A stretch of 51,849 nucleotides of DNA from an uncultured Pelagibacteraceae bacterium. GTDB lineage: Bacteria > Pseudomonadota > Alphaproteobacteria > Pelagibacterales > Pelagibacteraceae. Of the stretch, positions 34,196 through 43,151 are shown piece by piece. Where the stretch lies: NCBI GenBank assembly GCA_902555275.1, contig CACDRY010000008.1, positions 1-51,849 of the forward strand. Reading direction: 5' to 3'. Numbering within the stretch: position 1 is the stretch's first letter; each line of letters begins with the position of its first letter. The notes under the pieces were generated by a model that had not been told where the DNA came from, did not search any database, and saw only the letters and a list, made by a program, of their open reading frames with translations. The position numbers and the translations under genes are program-made.

Positions 34196-35626
34196 ATGAT
34201 TGAAAAGAAAGATTTTTATATAAATGGAAAGTGGGTTTCACCCGCTAAGCCAAATGATTTTGAGGTAATTAATCCCTCAACTGAGGAAGCTTTTGCAATA
34301 ATATCTTTGGGCTCTGCAGAAGATGCTGATAAAGCAATAAATGCTGCCAAGATCGCATTTGAGACTTGGAGAGAAACTACAAAGGAAGAAAGATTAGCTT
34401 TACTTGAGAAGTTTGATGAAATTTATAATAGAAGATGGGATGAAATGGTTGAGGCACAATCTAAAGAAATGGGCGCCCCATTAGATTTTGCTTCCGAAAC
34501 ACACACTAAAATGGGTGCTGATATTTGTAGAAATAACATTGAAATTTTAAAAGATTTTAATTTTGAACATCAATTTGATCCTAAATCTAATAATCATATA
34601 AGATATGAACCAATTGGAGTTTGTGGATTAATTACGCCATGGAATTTTCCTATGAATCAAATCGTATTAAAGGTTATTCCTGCTTTAGCTGCTGGTTGTA
34701 CAATGATATTAAAACCATCCGAAATTGCTCCAGTGTCAGCAGTATTGTTTGCAGAAATGATTGATGAAGCTGGTTTTCCTGCAGGAGTTTTTAATTTAGT
34801 TAATGGAAATGGAGAAGTTGTTGGAAATCATATTTCTGGTCATCCTGATATTGATATGGTTTCATTCACAGGATCAACAAGAGCTGGAAAATTAATTCAA
34901 AAAAATGCAGCTGATACTATAAAAAAAGTTACACTTGAATTGGGTGGAAAAGGTGGAAATATAGTTTTTGCGGATTCATACCCTAATGCTGTTAGAGATG
35001 GTGTAAGAAATATAATGAGCAACTCTGGACAATCATGTGATGCTCCAACAAGAATGTTGGTTGAAAAACCAATTTATGAAAGAGCTGTTAAAGAAGCTGT
35101 TGATGAAGCAAATAAAATTAAAGTTGATCTGGCATCTAAAAAAGGAGATCATATTGGACCTTTGGTTTCAAAAGTACAATATGATAAAGTTGTAAATCTT
35201 ATCAATGAGGGAATAAAAGAAGGTGCAACACTAGCTGCAGGTGGACCAGATTTGCCAAATGGACTTAACAAAGGTTATTTTGTTAAACCAACAATTTTTT
35301 CAGACGTAAATAATAACATGAAAATTGCAAGAACTGAAATTTTTGGACCTGTGCTTTCAATTATACCATTTGAAACTGAAGAAGAAGCAATAGCAATTAC
35401 AAATGATACATCTTATGGACTAGGTAATTATCTACAAACTGAAGATAAAGAAAAAGCCAAAAGAGTTGCTAGAAAAGTTAGAGCTGGAACGGTTTATATC
35501 AATGGTCAAGCTACAGATACTGGAATGCCGTTTGGTGGCTATAAACAATCTGGTAATGGTCGTGAAGGTGGTGTCTGGGGTTTCACTGAATTTTTAGAAG
35601 TTAAAGCAATTACCGGTTGGAATTAA
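34196..35626 (+). CDS. aldehyde dehydrogenase (paralogue of 5939-7372)
   Basis: This 476-residue ALDH begins K-D-F-Y-I-N-G-K-W-V. It carries P-W-N-F-P-M-N-Q, the base in T-L-E-L-G-G-K-G, the nucleophile in N-S-G-Q-S-C-D-A-P-T-R-M, and P-F-G-G-Y-K-Q-S-G-N-G-R-E-G-G at the end. It is collinear with the ALDH at 5939-7372 over its full length with similar motifs, so the two are paralogues with perhaps different aldehydes. If the ectoine genes work here, this could be the DoeC-type semialdehyde dehydrogenase, but it is on the opposite strand and the idea is speculative. Confidence 0.9.
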   Translation: MIEKKDFYINGKWVSPAKPNDFEVINPSTEEAFAIISLGSAEDADKAINAAKIAFETWRETTKEERLALLEKFDEIYNRRWDEMVEAQSKEMGAPLDFASETHTKMGADICRNNIEILKDFNFEHQFDPKSNNHIRYEPIGVCGLITPWNFPMNQIVLKVIPALAAGCTMILKPSEIAPVSAVLFAEMIDEAGFPAGVFNLVNGNGEVVGNHISGHPDIDMVSFTGSTRAGKLIQKNAADTIKKVTLELGGKGGNIVFADSYPNAVRDGVRNIMSNSGQSCDAPTRMLVEKPIYERAVKEAVDEANKIKVDLASKKGDHIGPLVSKVQYDKVVNLINEGIKEGATLAAGGPDLPNGLNKGYFVKPTIFSDVNNNMKIARTEIFGPVLSIIPFETEEEAIAITNDTSYGLGNYLQTEDKEKAKRVARKVRAGTVYINGQATDTGMPFGGYKQSGNGREGGVWGFTEFLEVKAITGWN

Positions 35627-35670
35627 TAGCTTAAATAACTTATAATCAGAATTAGTTAATAGAGGTTTAT

Positions 35671-36057
35671 ATGATTGGTTATGTGATGGTAGGTACTAAT
35701 AATTTAAATGATGCTATTGCATTTTACGACAAAGTTTTAGAAGTAATTGGTTTAGATAGAAACGAGACAATAGAAGATGATTATGCTGCATATGGAGCAA
35801 AAGGTACTAAAGATATTGAGTTTTACGTCACTAAACCTTTCAATAAAAAAGATGCTACCTTTGGAAATGGAACACAAATCACATTTTTAACTTCATCAAG
35901 ATCTCACGTAGACAAATTTCATGAAGTAGGTTTAAAAGCTGGAGGAACTAGTGAGGGATCTGGTGGTGAAAGACCAGAAGGCTCAGGGGTTTATTATTCT
36001 TATCTTCGTGATTTAGATGGAAATAAAATTTGCGCATTTACAAATAGTAAAGAATAA
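35671..36057 (+). CDS. VOC/glyoxalase-family protein
   Basis: The 128-residue protein has one glyoxalase/bleomycin-resistance (vicinal oxygen chelate) domain. It shows M-V-G-T-N-N-L-N-D-A-I-A-F-Y-D-K-V-L at the N-terminus, the central strands Y-A-A-Y-G-A-K-G and I-E-F-Y-V-T-K-P-F, and the closing Y-L-R-D-L-D-G-N-K-I-C-A-F. Members bind a metal and act on small oxo or thiol compounds. The role of this one is unknown. It lies between an ALDH and a homocysteine methyltransferase on the same strand. Confidence 0.8.
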   Translation: MIGYVMVGTNNLNDAIAFYDKVLEVIGLDRNETIEDDYAAYGAKGTKDIEFYVTKPFNKKDATFGNGTQITFLTSSRSHVDKFHEVGLKAGGTSEGSGGERPEGSGVYYSYLRDLDGNKICAFTNSKE

Positions 36058-36062
36058 AATTT

Positions 36063-36977
36063 ATGTCATACGGCCCAATCAAGACAAAATTAGAAAACAA
36101 TAAAATCATTATTTTAGATGGAGGTATGGGTGCAGAACTAGAAAAAAATGGTGCCGAGATGGATAAGCATATGTGGTGTGGGAAGTGTTCTGTTGATCAT
36201 CCTGAATTAGTTAGAAAAGTACATGAGGATTATATAAATGCTGGAGCCGATGTAATTACAACTAATACTTATAGTACTACTCCTATATCAATGAGACAAT
36301 ATGGTTATGAAGACTCTATAGAAAAATTCAATCAAAAAAGTGTTAAGGTTGCAAGAGAAGCAATAGAAAATACTAACAACAAAACTGCATTAGCTGGAAG
36401 TGTATCAACTTTTGGAAACTTTTATAAACTTGGTATCAAAGCCATGATACCTGGTTTTCATGAACAACTAAAAATTTTATCTGATGCTGGAGTAGACTTA
36501 ATTATTTTAGAGGCTATGTCTTCACAAGCTGACATAGTTGAAGCAATGTTAAATTGTTCCACAAAAGTAAATATACCTGTTTGGTTATCTGTGTCATGCG
36601 TAATGGATGATCAAAAAAATATAATGCTTGGATATAATGATACAATTGATTCTGATACACATGTCTATGAAAACTTTGAGACATCCATAAATAATTTTAA
36701 AAAATTACACAGTGGGCCAATATTGGTTGCTCATTCAGATATAAATATTACAGGAAAAGCAATCGAAACTGCGAGACAAAATTATGATGGAGTTATAGGA
36801 GCATATCCAAATAAAGGATATTATGAAAAACCACATTGGAGATTTATAGATGACATGACTCCAGATGATTATTTGAATGAGGTAAAAACGTGGATTAAAG
36901 ATGGAGCTCAAATTATAGGTGGTTGTTGTGGAATAGGAGTTGATGAGATTAAAGCCATTTCAATTTTAAAAAACTAA
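36063..36977 (+). CDS. homocysteine S-methyltransferase-family protein (BHMT/MmuM type)
   Basis: The 304-residue TIM-barrel protein starts with L-D-G-G-M-G-A-E-L-E (about 17-26) and contains I-T-T-N-T-Y-S-T-T. It ends in I-I-G-G-C-C-G-I (Cys288, Cys289), the zinc-cysteine pair of the Pfam S-methyl_trans family, with a third cysteine in L-S-V-S-C (about 179). Such enzymes move a methyl group from betaine, S-methylmethionine or another donor to homocysteine, giving methionine. A betaine role would fit the ProXVW importer in this window. A more divergent paralogue is at 38611-39600. Confidence 0.82.
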   Translation: MSYGPIKTKLENNKIIILDGGMGAELEKNGAEMDKHMWCGKCSVDHPELVRKVHEDYINAGADVITTNTYSTTPISMRQYGYEDSIEKFNQKSVKVAREAIENTNNKTALAGSVSTFGNFYKLGIKAMIPGFHEQLKILSDAGVDLIILEAMSSQADIVEAMLNCSTKVNIPVWLSVSCVMDDQKNIMLGYNDTIDSDTHVYENFETSINNFKKLHSGPILVAHSDINITGKAIETARQNYDGVIGAYPNKGYYEKPHWRFIDDMTPDDYLNEVKTWIKDGAQIIGGCCGIGVDEIKAISILKN

Positions 36978-36995
36978 AGTATAAATTAATAAATA

Positions 36996-37448
36996 ATGAA
37001 GACATTTATTGGCGGTATTGGCTGTTTTTGGGATGAAACTAAGTACGAAGGTATTAAAGGTATAATCTCTACCGAATGTGGTTACTGTGGAGGGGATGAT
37101 CCCAATGTAACCTATAAAGCTGTGTGCGGTGGTGACACTGGCCATATTGAAGTAGTAAAAGTTCAATATGATGAAAAAGAAAAATCGTATGAGGACATGG
37201 TTAATCTATTTTTTGAATTGCACGACTCTACACAAGTAAATCGACAGGGTACATATGTGGGTATTCAATATAGATCAGAAATATTTTATAATACTGATGA
37301 AGAAAAAAAGATTGCTGAAAAAGTATTAAATGAAGTTAACAAAAAATTAGGTGGTAAGGTATCAACAAAAATATCCAAGGAAAAAAATTATTGTAAAGCA
37401 GAAGGGTATCACCAGAAATACGAACAAAAAAAATCTTTAAAATATTGA
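36996..37448 (+). CDS. msrA: peptide-methionine (S)-S-oxide reductase MsrA, atypical
   Basis: The 150-residue protein has the MsrA core: catalytic cysteine in G-I-G-C-F-W-D (Cys10), Y-C-G-G-D-D-P-N-V-T-Y, G-H-I-E (Glu52), and I-Q-Y-R-S (Tyr92). Two changes stand out. The usual C-F-W-G is C-F-W-D, and the substrate-site Asp of Q-G-N-D-H-G (Asp129 in E. coli) is Tyr87 in Q-G-T-Y-V-G. MsrA reduces methionine sulfoxide in proteins or free form, but these changes could alter its substrate. The Cys31, Cys44 and Cys133 region may supply resolving cysteines. Confidence 0.82.
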   Translation: MKTFIGGIGCFWDETKYEGIKGIISTECGYCGGDDPNVTYKAVCGGDTGHIEVVKVQYDEKEKSYEDMVNLFFELHDSTQVNRQGTYVGIQYRSEIFYNTDEEKKIAEKVLNEVNKKLGGKVSTKISKEKNYCKAEGYHQKYEQKKSLKY

Positions 37449-38602
37449 AAATAAAAAAATTAACTTCTGTTAAAAATCCTGAATTAAAAACAATTAGAGA
37501 TAATAAGGCTTCATGGAATCTTCCAAAAACTAGAAGATTTGGTTACAGAAATTTACATAAAATAAATAGGTACAGTCTTTATCTGAGATCTGATCTAGTA
37601 TTAAAACTAAAGTCAAAACCCAATAATAAAATTAGTAAAATACCATTGGTAAAAAAAATGATCAAAAATAAATCTTTTTGTTCAATAATCGTTGGCAAAG
37701 GTCAAAATATATTATTTGAAAAATACGCTAAAGATTTCAAAAAAAATCAACCACAGACAATTATGTCAATAACTAAAATGTTTGTTAACTTATTTGTTGG
37801 AGAACTTGTTAAAAATAAATCAATAGATTTGAGTAAAAAAGTTTCACATTATTTGCCTAAAATTGGAAGCGGTTATGCTAATGCAAAAGTGCAAGATGTT
37901 TTAAATATGAATATTATAAATTCCTATACCGAAGATTATACTAAAGCATATTCTTCCTCTTTTTTACATGAGCCAGTTGGAGGTTGGAGACTACCAGAAA
38001 ATTTAAAAAATCATTTAAGCCAAGAAGAATATTTAAATTCAATTAAAAAAATTAAAAACAAAAGTATAATAAATAGTTCTGAATATGCATTTTATAAATC
38101 AGCAAATACTGATGTAGTGGGATTAATTGTAGAAAAGGTAAGTGGAAGAGCTTTAAGAGACTGGGTATTATCGGCAGTTGAAGCAGCTGGCTTTGAAGAA
38201 GGTTTATATATTGCCTCTGATAGATATGGGATGCCATGGATGTCTGGTGGTGGTTGTTTGATTGCCAGAGATTTTTTAAGAATGGGTTTGCTTTTTGCAA
38301 GAAAAGGTATGGGGGTTGGAAATAGAAAAGTTGGATCACCCTCTTTTTTAGACAAAACTATTAAAAATTTAGGGCCTAAATACATGGAATTATCAAAAAA
38401 TAAATATTTGTATTACTCAAATTCAACAATGGTATCAGGTAACATGATTGGACACTCTGGATATGGAGGTCAATTTTTGGCAACAAATTTTAAAACTGGC
38501 AAAGTCGCAGCATTTTTTTCAGTATTGGAAACAAAATCTGCAACAAAAGAGAGTTATAAAGTTGATATGATTAATATGTTGATAAACTTAGTTAACAATT
38601 AA
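37445..38602 (+). CDS. serine hydrolase (beta-lactamase/penicillin-binding fold)
   Basis: The 385-residue protein uses TTG at 37445, overlapping the msrA stop by 4 bases (TTGA), a typical coupling arrangement. The class-C beta-lactamase fold motifs are S-I-T-K (the S-x-x-K nucleophile, about 108-111), Y-K-S (the Y-x-N/S motif, about 217-219) and H-S-G in G-H-S-G-Y-G-G (near the C-terminus). There is no signal peptide, so it is probably a cytoplasmic esterase or amidase like EstB or NylB. The basic, ordered N-terminal 75 residues are specific to this protein. Its substrate is unknown. Confidence 0.78.
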   Translation: MKIKKLTSVKNPELKTIRDNKASWNLPKTRRFGYRNLHKINRYSLYLRSDLVLKLKSKPNNKISKIPLVKKMIKNKSFCSIIVGKGQNILFEKYAKDFKKNQPQTIMSITKMFVNLFVGELVKNKSIDLSKKVSHYLPKIGSGYANAKVQDVLNMNIINSYTEDYTKAYSSSFLHEPVGGWRLPENLKNHLSQEEYLNSIKKIKNKSIINSSEYAFYKSANTDVVGLIVEKVSGRALRDWVLSAVEAAGFEEGLYIASDRYGMPWMSGGGCLIARDFLRMGLLFARKGMGVGNRKVGSPSFLDKTIKNLGPKYMELSKNKYLYYSNSTMVSGNMIGHSGYGGQFLATNFKTGKVAAFFSVLETKSATKESYKVDMINMLINLVNN

Positions 38603-38610
38603 TATTAAAA

Positions 38611-39600
38611 TTAAGAATACCTAGAAATTAATTTTTTTAGATGATTGTCCGTGACACCACAACACCCTCCGATAATTTGAATTTGGTCATCAATTAGTTT
38701 TCCACATTCATCAGCAAATTCATCCTCTGTGTAGGTCACTATTGCCTTATGTGTTTTTGTGTCAAACTTATGTATCTCTGGATAAAACATAATTGAACCC
38801 TGCCAATTATTTTTAATCACCTTCAATCCATCAAAGGCATCAACAAGCCAAGTATGCATAATACCATAAACATCTCCGCCGATATTTGTTAGAGATTTCA
38901 TAATATCATCTAAAAGAACAATCTTATCATCAGGAATAAATTTTGGTTGCTCTTTGTATATACTTTCATCATAAATAAGTGATTTTTCTTTTTCAGCTCT
39001 AAAATTTCTTCCAATAACCTTATTATCAAACTTGCTTATACAGCAACTAAGTCCAACCCAAACAGGTAAACCAGTTTCTAATGCAGAGTTAAGTAAGATT
39101 TTAGAGTGATCTATATCTAATATCATTTCTAGAATTAAAAGATCAACTCCCTCTTCTTTTAAGATTTTAGCAGCCTCTTTATAATTTCTCTCTTCCTCTC
39201 TAAATGTAGGTATGTGCTTTGGATCTGGAACAAATTCATTTTCCTTCAATGAGAAAAAATTCGACATACTCCCTGCTATTCCAACTATATTTTCTTTTCC
39301 CTTATTCTTAATTGCCTTTTTGGCTATTTCGACAGATCTAACAATAAACTCCTTTGTTTCATTACCTCTATTAATACTATTCATATTGTGTCTTGTAGTG
39401 CTAAAGGTATTTGCTGTAATAAGATCACAGCCTGCATCCATAAAATTTTCATGAACTTGTCTTACAATTTCTGGTGCTGAGATTGTTGCTAATGCAGAAA
39501 AAGCTGGGGTCATTTCACCTCCTAAGTTTGCAATCTCAGAACCATTTCCGCCATCTAAGAATATTTTTGAATTTGATTTAAACTTTTCTTTAAACAGCAT
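38611..39600 (-). CDS. homocysteine S-methyltransferase-family protein (second paralogue)
   Basis: The 329-residue protein has F-L-D-G-G-N-G-S-E-I near the N-terminus and I-T-A-N-T-F-S-T-T. The zinc cysteines lie in G-L-S-C-C-I and I-I-G-G-C-C-G-V. A unique insertion rich in Lys and Asp follows the first cysteine pair. It shares its fold and metal site with the gene at 36063-36977, but much of the substrate-facing sequence differs, so the methyl donor is probably different. It directly follows the DMT gene on the same strand with no gap. Confidence 0.8.
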   Translation of the reverse strand: MLFKEKFKSNSKIFLDGGNGSEIANLGGEMTPAFSALATISAPEIVRQVHENFMDAGCDLITANTFSTTRHNMNSINRGNETKEFIVRSVEIAKKAIKNKGKENIVGIAGSMSNFFSLKENEFVPDPKHIPTFREEERNYKEAAKILKEEGVDLLILEMILDIDHSKILLNSALETGLPVWVGLSCCISKFDNKVIGRNFRAEKEKSLIYDESIYKEQPKFIPDDKIVLLDDIMKSLTNIGGDVYGIMHTWLVDAFDGLKVIKNNWQGSIMFYPEIHKFDTKTHKAIVTYTEDEFADECGKLIDDQIQIIGGCCGVTDNHLKKLISRYS

Positions 39601-40494
39601 CTATTTTTCTTCTTTTGGTGCTAGAACAACAGCTAATACTCCTCCTACAACAATCATTGTACTTCCAACAACTTCTCTCCAACCAAATGTTTCGTCAGTC
39701 AGAATGCCAGCTGATATAACTCCAACTACTATTTCGCTTAAATACAATATTGCACAAAGGCCTGCACCTAAAACAGATGGAGACCACATTATAACTACTC
39801 CGGTAGGAATAAAATAAAATACTGAAATAAGAACTAAAAAAGTAAACATTGATGCAAAGGCTTCAATCGGTGGCATAGGCCCTAAGTAATCTTTTAAAAT
39901 AAAGCCAGCAAAAATATTAAATATTGTCCCATAAACGAAGAAGGAAAAGATTACAGGAAAGACACCGTCTGTTTTGGAAATTTCTAAACGTACCAACCCA
40001 GCCCCAAATAGCACACCACCTACCAATGCCAACCAATCTCCTGCATTTTGTGGTAACGGTATAATGTTAGATTGACTAAAAACTACCCACAAACCCCCTA
40101 GTGCTAAGCTTAAAGTTAAAACTCTTTCTAAACCTGGTCTTTTTTTTAAAAAATATATTTCAAAAATAGTCGTCCAGACAGGTATCATGTAAAACATGAT
40201 CAATGCTCGCACAACATCTGTAAGCAAGAAACTTAATGCGTAACATATAAAACCACTGCCCGTTAAAAAACCAACAAAAGGAATTTCTAAACCAGATGTA
40301 CGACCTTTATACTTTCTCCACAAAGAGATGGGTGTAAGTAATAAAATTCCGATCATCATTTGAGAAATTGTTCCCCAACCTCCAGTGAGTCCCCCATCTT
40401 CTAAAATTCTTTGAGGTAGCCAATAAACTCCCCATGACCCAGCAGCTATTGCTAACGCAAAAGCTATTTTAAAATGATGTTTGTGTCTGACCAT
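39601..40494 (-). CDS. DMT/EamA-family transporter
   Basis: The 297-residue protein shows ten helices in two EamA halves. It begins with A-I-A-A-G-S-W-G-V-Y-W-L-P-Q-R, a common EamA start in which the first helix carries a W-G motif. It lies between an amidase (upstream, sharing one base) and a homocysteine methyltransferase (downstream, abutting), so the three genes are one transcriptional unit. It may export an amino acid or the amidase product; the substrate is unknown. Confidence 0.85.
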   Translation of the reverse strand: MVRHKHHFKIAFALAIAAGSWGVYWLPQRILEDGGLTGGWGTISQMMIGILLLTPISLWRKYKGRTSGLEIPFVGFLTGSGFICYALSFLLTDVVRALIMFYMIPVWTTIFEIYFLKKRPGLERVLTLSLALGGLWVVFSQSNIIPLPQNAGDWLALVGGVLFGAGLVRLEISKTDGVFPVIFSFFVYGTIFNIFAGFILKDYLGPMPPIEAFASMFTFLVLISVFYFIPTGVVIMWSPSVLGAGLCAILYLSEIVVGVISAGILTDETFGWREVVGSTMIVVGGVLAVVLAPKEEK

Positions 40495-41912
40495 TAGTTT
40501 AATTTTGGTTTAATTTTAGAAAAATTAAAAATTTCTTCATATCTTTTTGCAAAAGATATCACTTTTAAATCTTCTTTTTCTTTTGCTATAATTTGAATAC
40601 CTATTGGAAATCCATCTTTATTAAAACCAATAGGTAAAGAAATTGATGGCAAGTAAAAAAGACTAGCAAATATATGTATTTCAATCCATCTATGATAAGT
40701 GTCCATTAATTTTTCATTTATTTTTTCTGGATGTCTTAAATTTTTGTCAAAAGGAAATGATTGTTGAGATGGTAAAGCTAAAAAATCAAAATCACCAAAC
40801 AAACTATTTACATCATTTGATAATTCAATTCTTAAGTTAAGAGCAGATTTTACATCTTCATCTGTAAGTTTGATACCTTTATTGTATTCCCATATCGCTT
40901 GAGGAGTCATTTCATTAACATCTTTTATATTCATTGTAATAATATCCTCATAAATACTTTTTGCTCTCAACGTTCCCCAGCAATTCCATAATTTATGAGC
41001 ATCTATTTTTGGTTTTAAGTTTTCAATTATAACTTTATACTTTTCAAGATTGTTAAGTTGTTTGTTGCATATTTCAATTATCTCAGGATCATATTGATAA
41101 TTACCATTCATATCAGATAACCATCCAATTTTTATTTTTGAAAATTCCTGGTCACTTAAATTAACCTCACTAAAAGAATTATCTAAACTGAAAGAAATTG
41201 GATCTTCTTTATGTTCTCCAACTATGACATCTAAAAAAATAGACATATCTTCAGGTGTTCTGGCTAGACATCCTGGTGTTGAAATAACTGGAAGATTTTT
41301 CTTTTTTTCATTTGTTCGATAATCGGGAAGTAATCCTGGTGTTGGTCTAAAACCATAAACATTTGCGTAAGCAGCAGGTGTTCTACAAGAACCCATCATA
41401 TCTGTACCATCAGCAAATGGCAGTAAATTTGCTGCAACTGCAACACCAGCTCCACCACTCGATCCACCTGATGATTGACTATTTCCATATATGTTTGGTG
41501 TTATTCCAAATAATCTATTAGCTGTATGAGCGCCCACTCCTAATTCAGCAGTATTTGTCTTTCCAATTATTAATCCACCAGCATCTATCTGACGATCAAC
41601 AATTATAGAATTTTTTTTTGGAAAATAATCTTTATATCCAGGAAAACCATAAGTGGTTGGAAAACCAACTACATCTAGCAAATCTTTAGAGGCAAGAGGT
41701 AAGCCAAATAACGGCTTATTCTGTTCAAAATTTTTGTCCTTAATCTCAGCTTCTTTAATTATTTCCTCTTCATCCTTAATTGAAACAATAGCATTCAAAG
41801 ATGGATTAAATTTTTTTATTCTTTCAAAATATAAGCCAACTATTTCTTTTACTGAAACATCCTTTTTCTTAATTAAAGAAATAATTTCTTTAACTGATTT
41901 ATTTTCAAGCAT
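40494..41912 (-). CDS. amidase (amidase-signature family)
   Basis: This 472-residue protein carries the Ser-cisSer-Lys triad of the amidase-signature family: Lys in P-L-A-S-K-D-L-L-D (about 71), the Gly/Ser loop S-S-G-G-S-S-G-G-A, and the nucleophile stretch F-A-D-G-T-D-M-M-G-S-C-R-T-P-A. The last segment usually reads G-T-D-x-G-G-S-I-R, so one Gly is replaced by Met and Ile by Cys. It hydrolyses an amide in the cytoplasm. The iron alcohol dehydrogenase lies 12 bases upstream on the same strand and a DMT gene overlaps by one base downstream. Confidence 0.87.
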   Translation of the reverse strand: MLENKSVKEIISLIKKKDVSVKEIVGLYFERIKKFNPSLNAIVSIKDEEEIIKEAEIKDKNFEQNKPLFGLPLASKDLLDVVGFPTTYGFPGYKDYFPKKNSIIVDRQIDAGGLIIGKTNTAELGVGAHTANRLFGITPNIYGNSQSSGGSSGGAGVAVAANLLPFADGTDMMGSCRTPAAYANVYGFRPTPGLLPDYRTNEKKKNLPVISTPGCLARTPEDMSIFLDVIVGEHKEDPISFSLDNSFSEVNLSDQEFSKIKIGWLSDMNGNYQYDPEIIEICNKQLNNLEKYKVIIENLKPKIDAHKLWNCWGTLRAKSIYEDIITMNIKDVNEMTPQAIWEYNKGIKLTDEDVKSALNLRIELSNDVNSLFGDFDFLALPSQQSFPFDKNLRHPEKINEKLMDTYHRWIEIHIFASLFYLPSISLPIGFNKDGFPIGIQIIAKEKEDLKVISFAKRYEEIFNFSKIKPKLN

Positions 41913-41924
41913 AGGAATTTACTA

Positions 41925-43115
41925 TTACCTAGCTTTTTTAATGGATGCTAGAGTAATTTCCTTTATTTCTTCTAAAGTTGCTTTTCTAGGATTTTGTCCA
42001 TAGGCTTGATCTTTCATTGATTTTTCAGCAATTCTATCAACACAATCCTCGGGGACTCCAATTTCGCTCAAACTTTTTGGAATTTTAATTCTATCAAGAA
42101 TGTTTTCAATGTTTGATATAAATGCATCTACAGAATGATCTTTAAATTGCATAGCCTCTGACATTCTTTTAACTTTTTCTTCCATACCTGGTAAATTATA
42201 TTTTAAAACTACAGGTAATATTATTGCATTCGTTAGTCCGTGATGAGTATTGTATTCGGCTCCAACCATATGAGCAATAGCATGTACTAATCCTAAACCT
42301 TTTAAAAAAGAAATTCCCGCTAAACAAGATCCAACATGCATTCCACCTCTTGCAACTATATTGCTAGGATCTTCTACAGCTGTGATTAAAGATTTTGATA
42401 TCAAAGATAAACCCTCTAAAGCAGCACCATCACACATTGGATTGAAACCAGGAACACAATAACCCTCTATACCATGGATTAAAGCATCTGCACCAGTCCA
42501 TGCCGTTAAATTTGCTGGCAATCCAATAGTTAGTTCTGGATCTAACAATGCTAAGGAAGGTCTAACATCTGGATGCCACATACAAAATTTCATGCCTTCT
42601 TTTAAATAAGTAACCATAGCTGAAATTTCTGTTTCAGCTCCAGTTCCAGCAGTTGTTGGAATAGTTATAATTTTTGGGAACGGGTTATCCTTACTAATGT
42701 TAGGCGGAGTTAATTCAAACTCAAAATCTCTTAATGGAACGTCATTGTTTGCTGTGAGGCAAATTAATTTTCCTCCATCCATGGCACTGCCTCCACCGAT
42801 TGCAATTATAGCATCATGGTTTCCATCTTTAAATTTACTAACACCATTTGAAACTTCATCTTCTCTTGGATTTGGAGATATATCAAAAAATAAATCTGAT
42901 TTTACATCAGAACTTTTTAAATAATTTTGTAAATTAATTATAAATGGTAATTTTGTGCTACCTTTATCTGTAACAATTAAAGGGTTTTTAATATTTAAAT
43001 TATTACAGATACCACCTATTTCTTTCAATCTACCTGGACCGTATGCAATATTAGTCGGAAACGTCCAATCTTGATTGGATAGAATATCGGTTTCGTTAAG
43101 TTTAAAACTTTGCAT
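41925..43115 (-). CDS. iron-containing alcohol dehydrogenase
   Basis: The 396-residue protein has the NAD(P) motif G-G-G-S-A-M-D-G-G-K (about 97-106) and the group III metal site with Asp in W-T-G-A-D-A-L, His in L-I-H-G-I-E-G-Y, His in L-V-H-A-I-A-H-M-V-G and His in Y-N-T-H-H-G-L-T-N-A. It oxidises a primary alcohol or reduces an aldehyde. It forms an operon with the amidase, DMT and homocysteine methyltransferase genes downstream, and is divergent from another DMT gene by 36 bases. Confidence 0.9.
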   Translation of the reverse strand: MQSFKLNETDILSNQDWTFPTNIAYGPGRLKEIGGICNNLNIKNPLIVTDKGSTKLPFIINLQNYLKSSDVKSDLFFDISPNPREDEVSNGVSKFKDGNHDAIIAIGGGSAMDGGKLICLTANNDVPLRDFEFELTPPNISKDNPFPKIITIPTTAGTGAETEISAMVTYLKEGMKFCMWHPDVRPSLALLDPELTIGLPANLTAWTGADALIHGIEGYCVPGFNPMCDGAALEGLSLISKSLITAVEDPSNIVARGGMHVGSCLAGISFLKGLGLVHAIAHMVGAEYNTHHGLTNAIILPVVLKYNLPGMEEKVKRMSEAMQFKDHSVDAFISNIENILDRIKIPKSLSEIGVPEDCVDRIAEKSMKDQAYGQNPRKATLEEIKEITLASIKKAR

Positions 43116-43151
43116 TTCTTTTATAAAGTATACAATTTTAAAAAATTATAA

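Noticed and set aside
38611..39600. SAM-II or SAM-V riboswitch upstream of homocysteine methyltransferases
   Set aside because: Both genes are preceded by at most a few non-coding bases, leaving no space for a leader.
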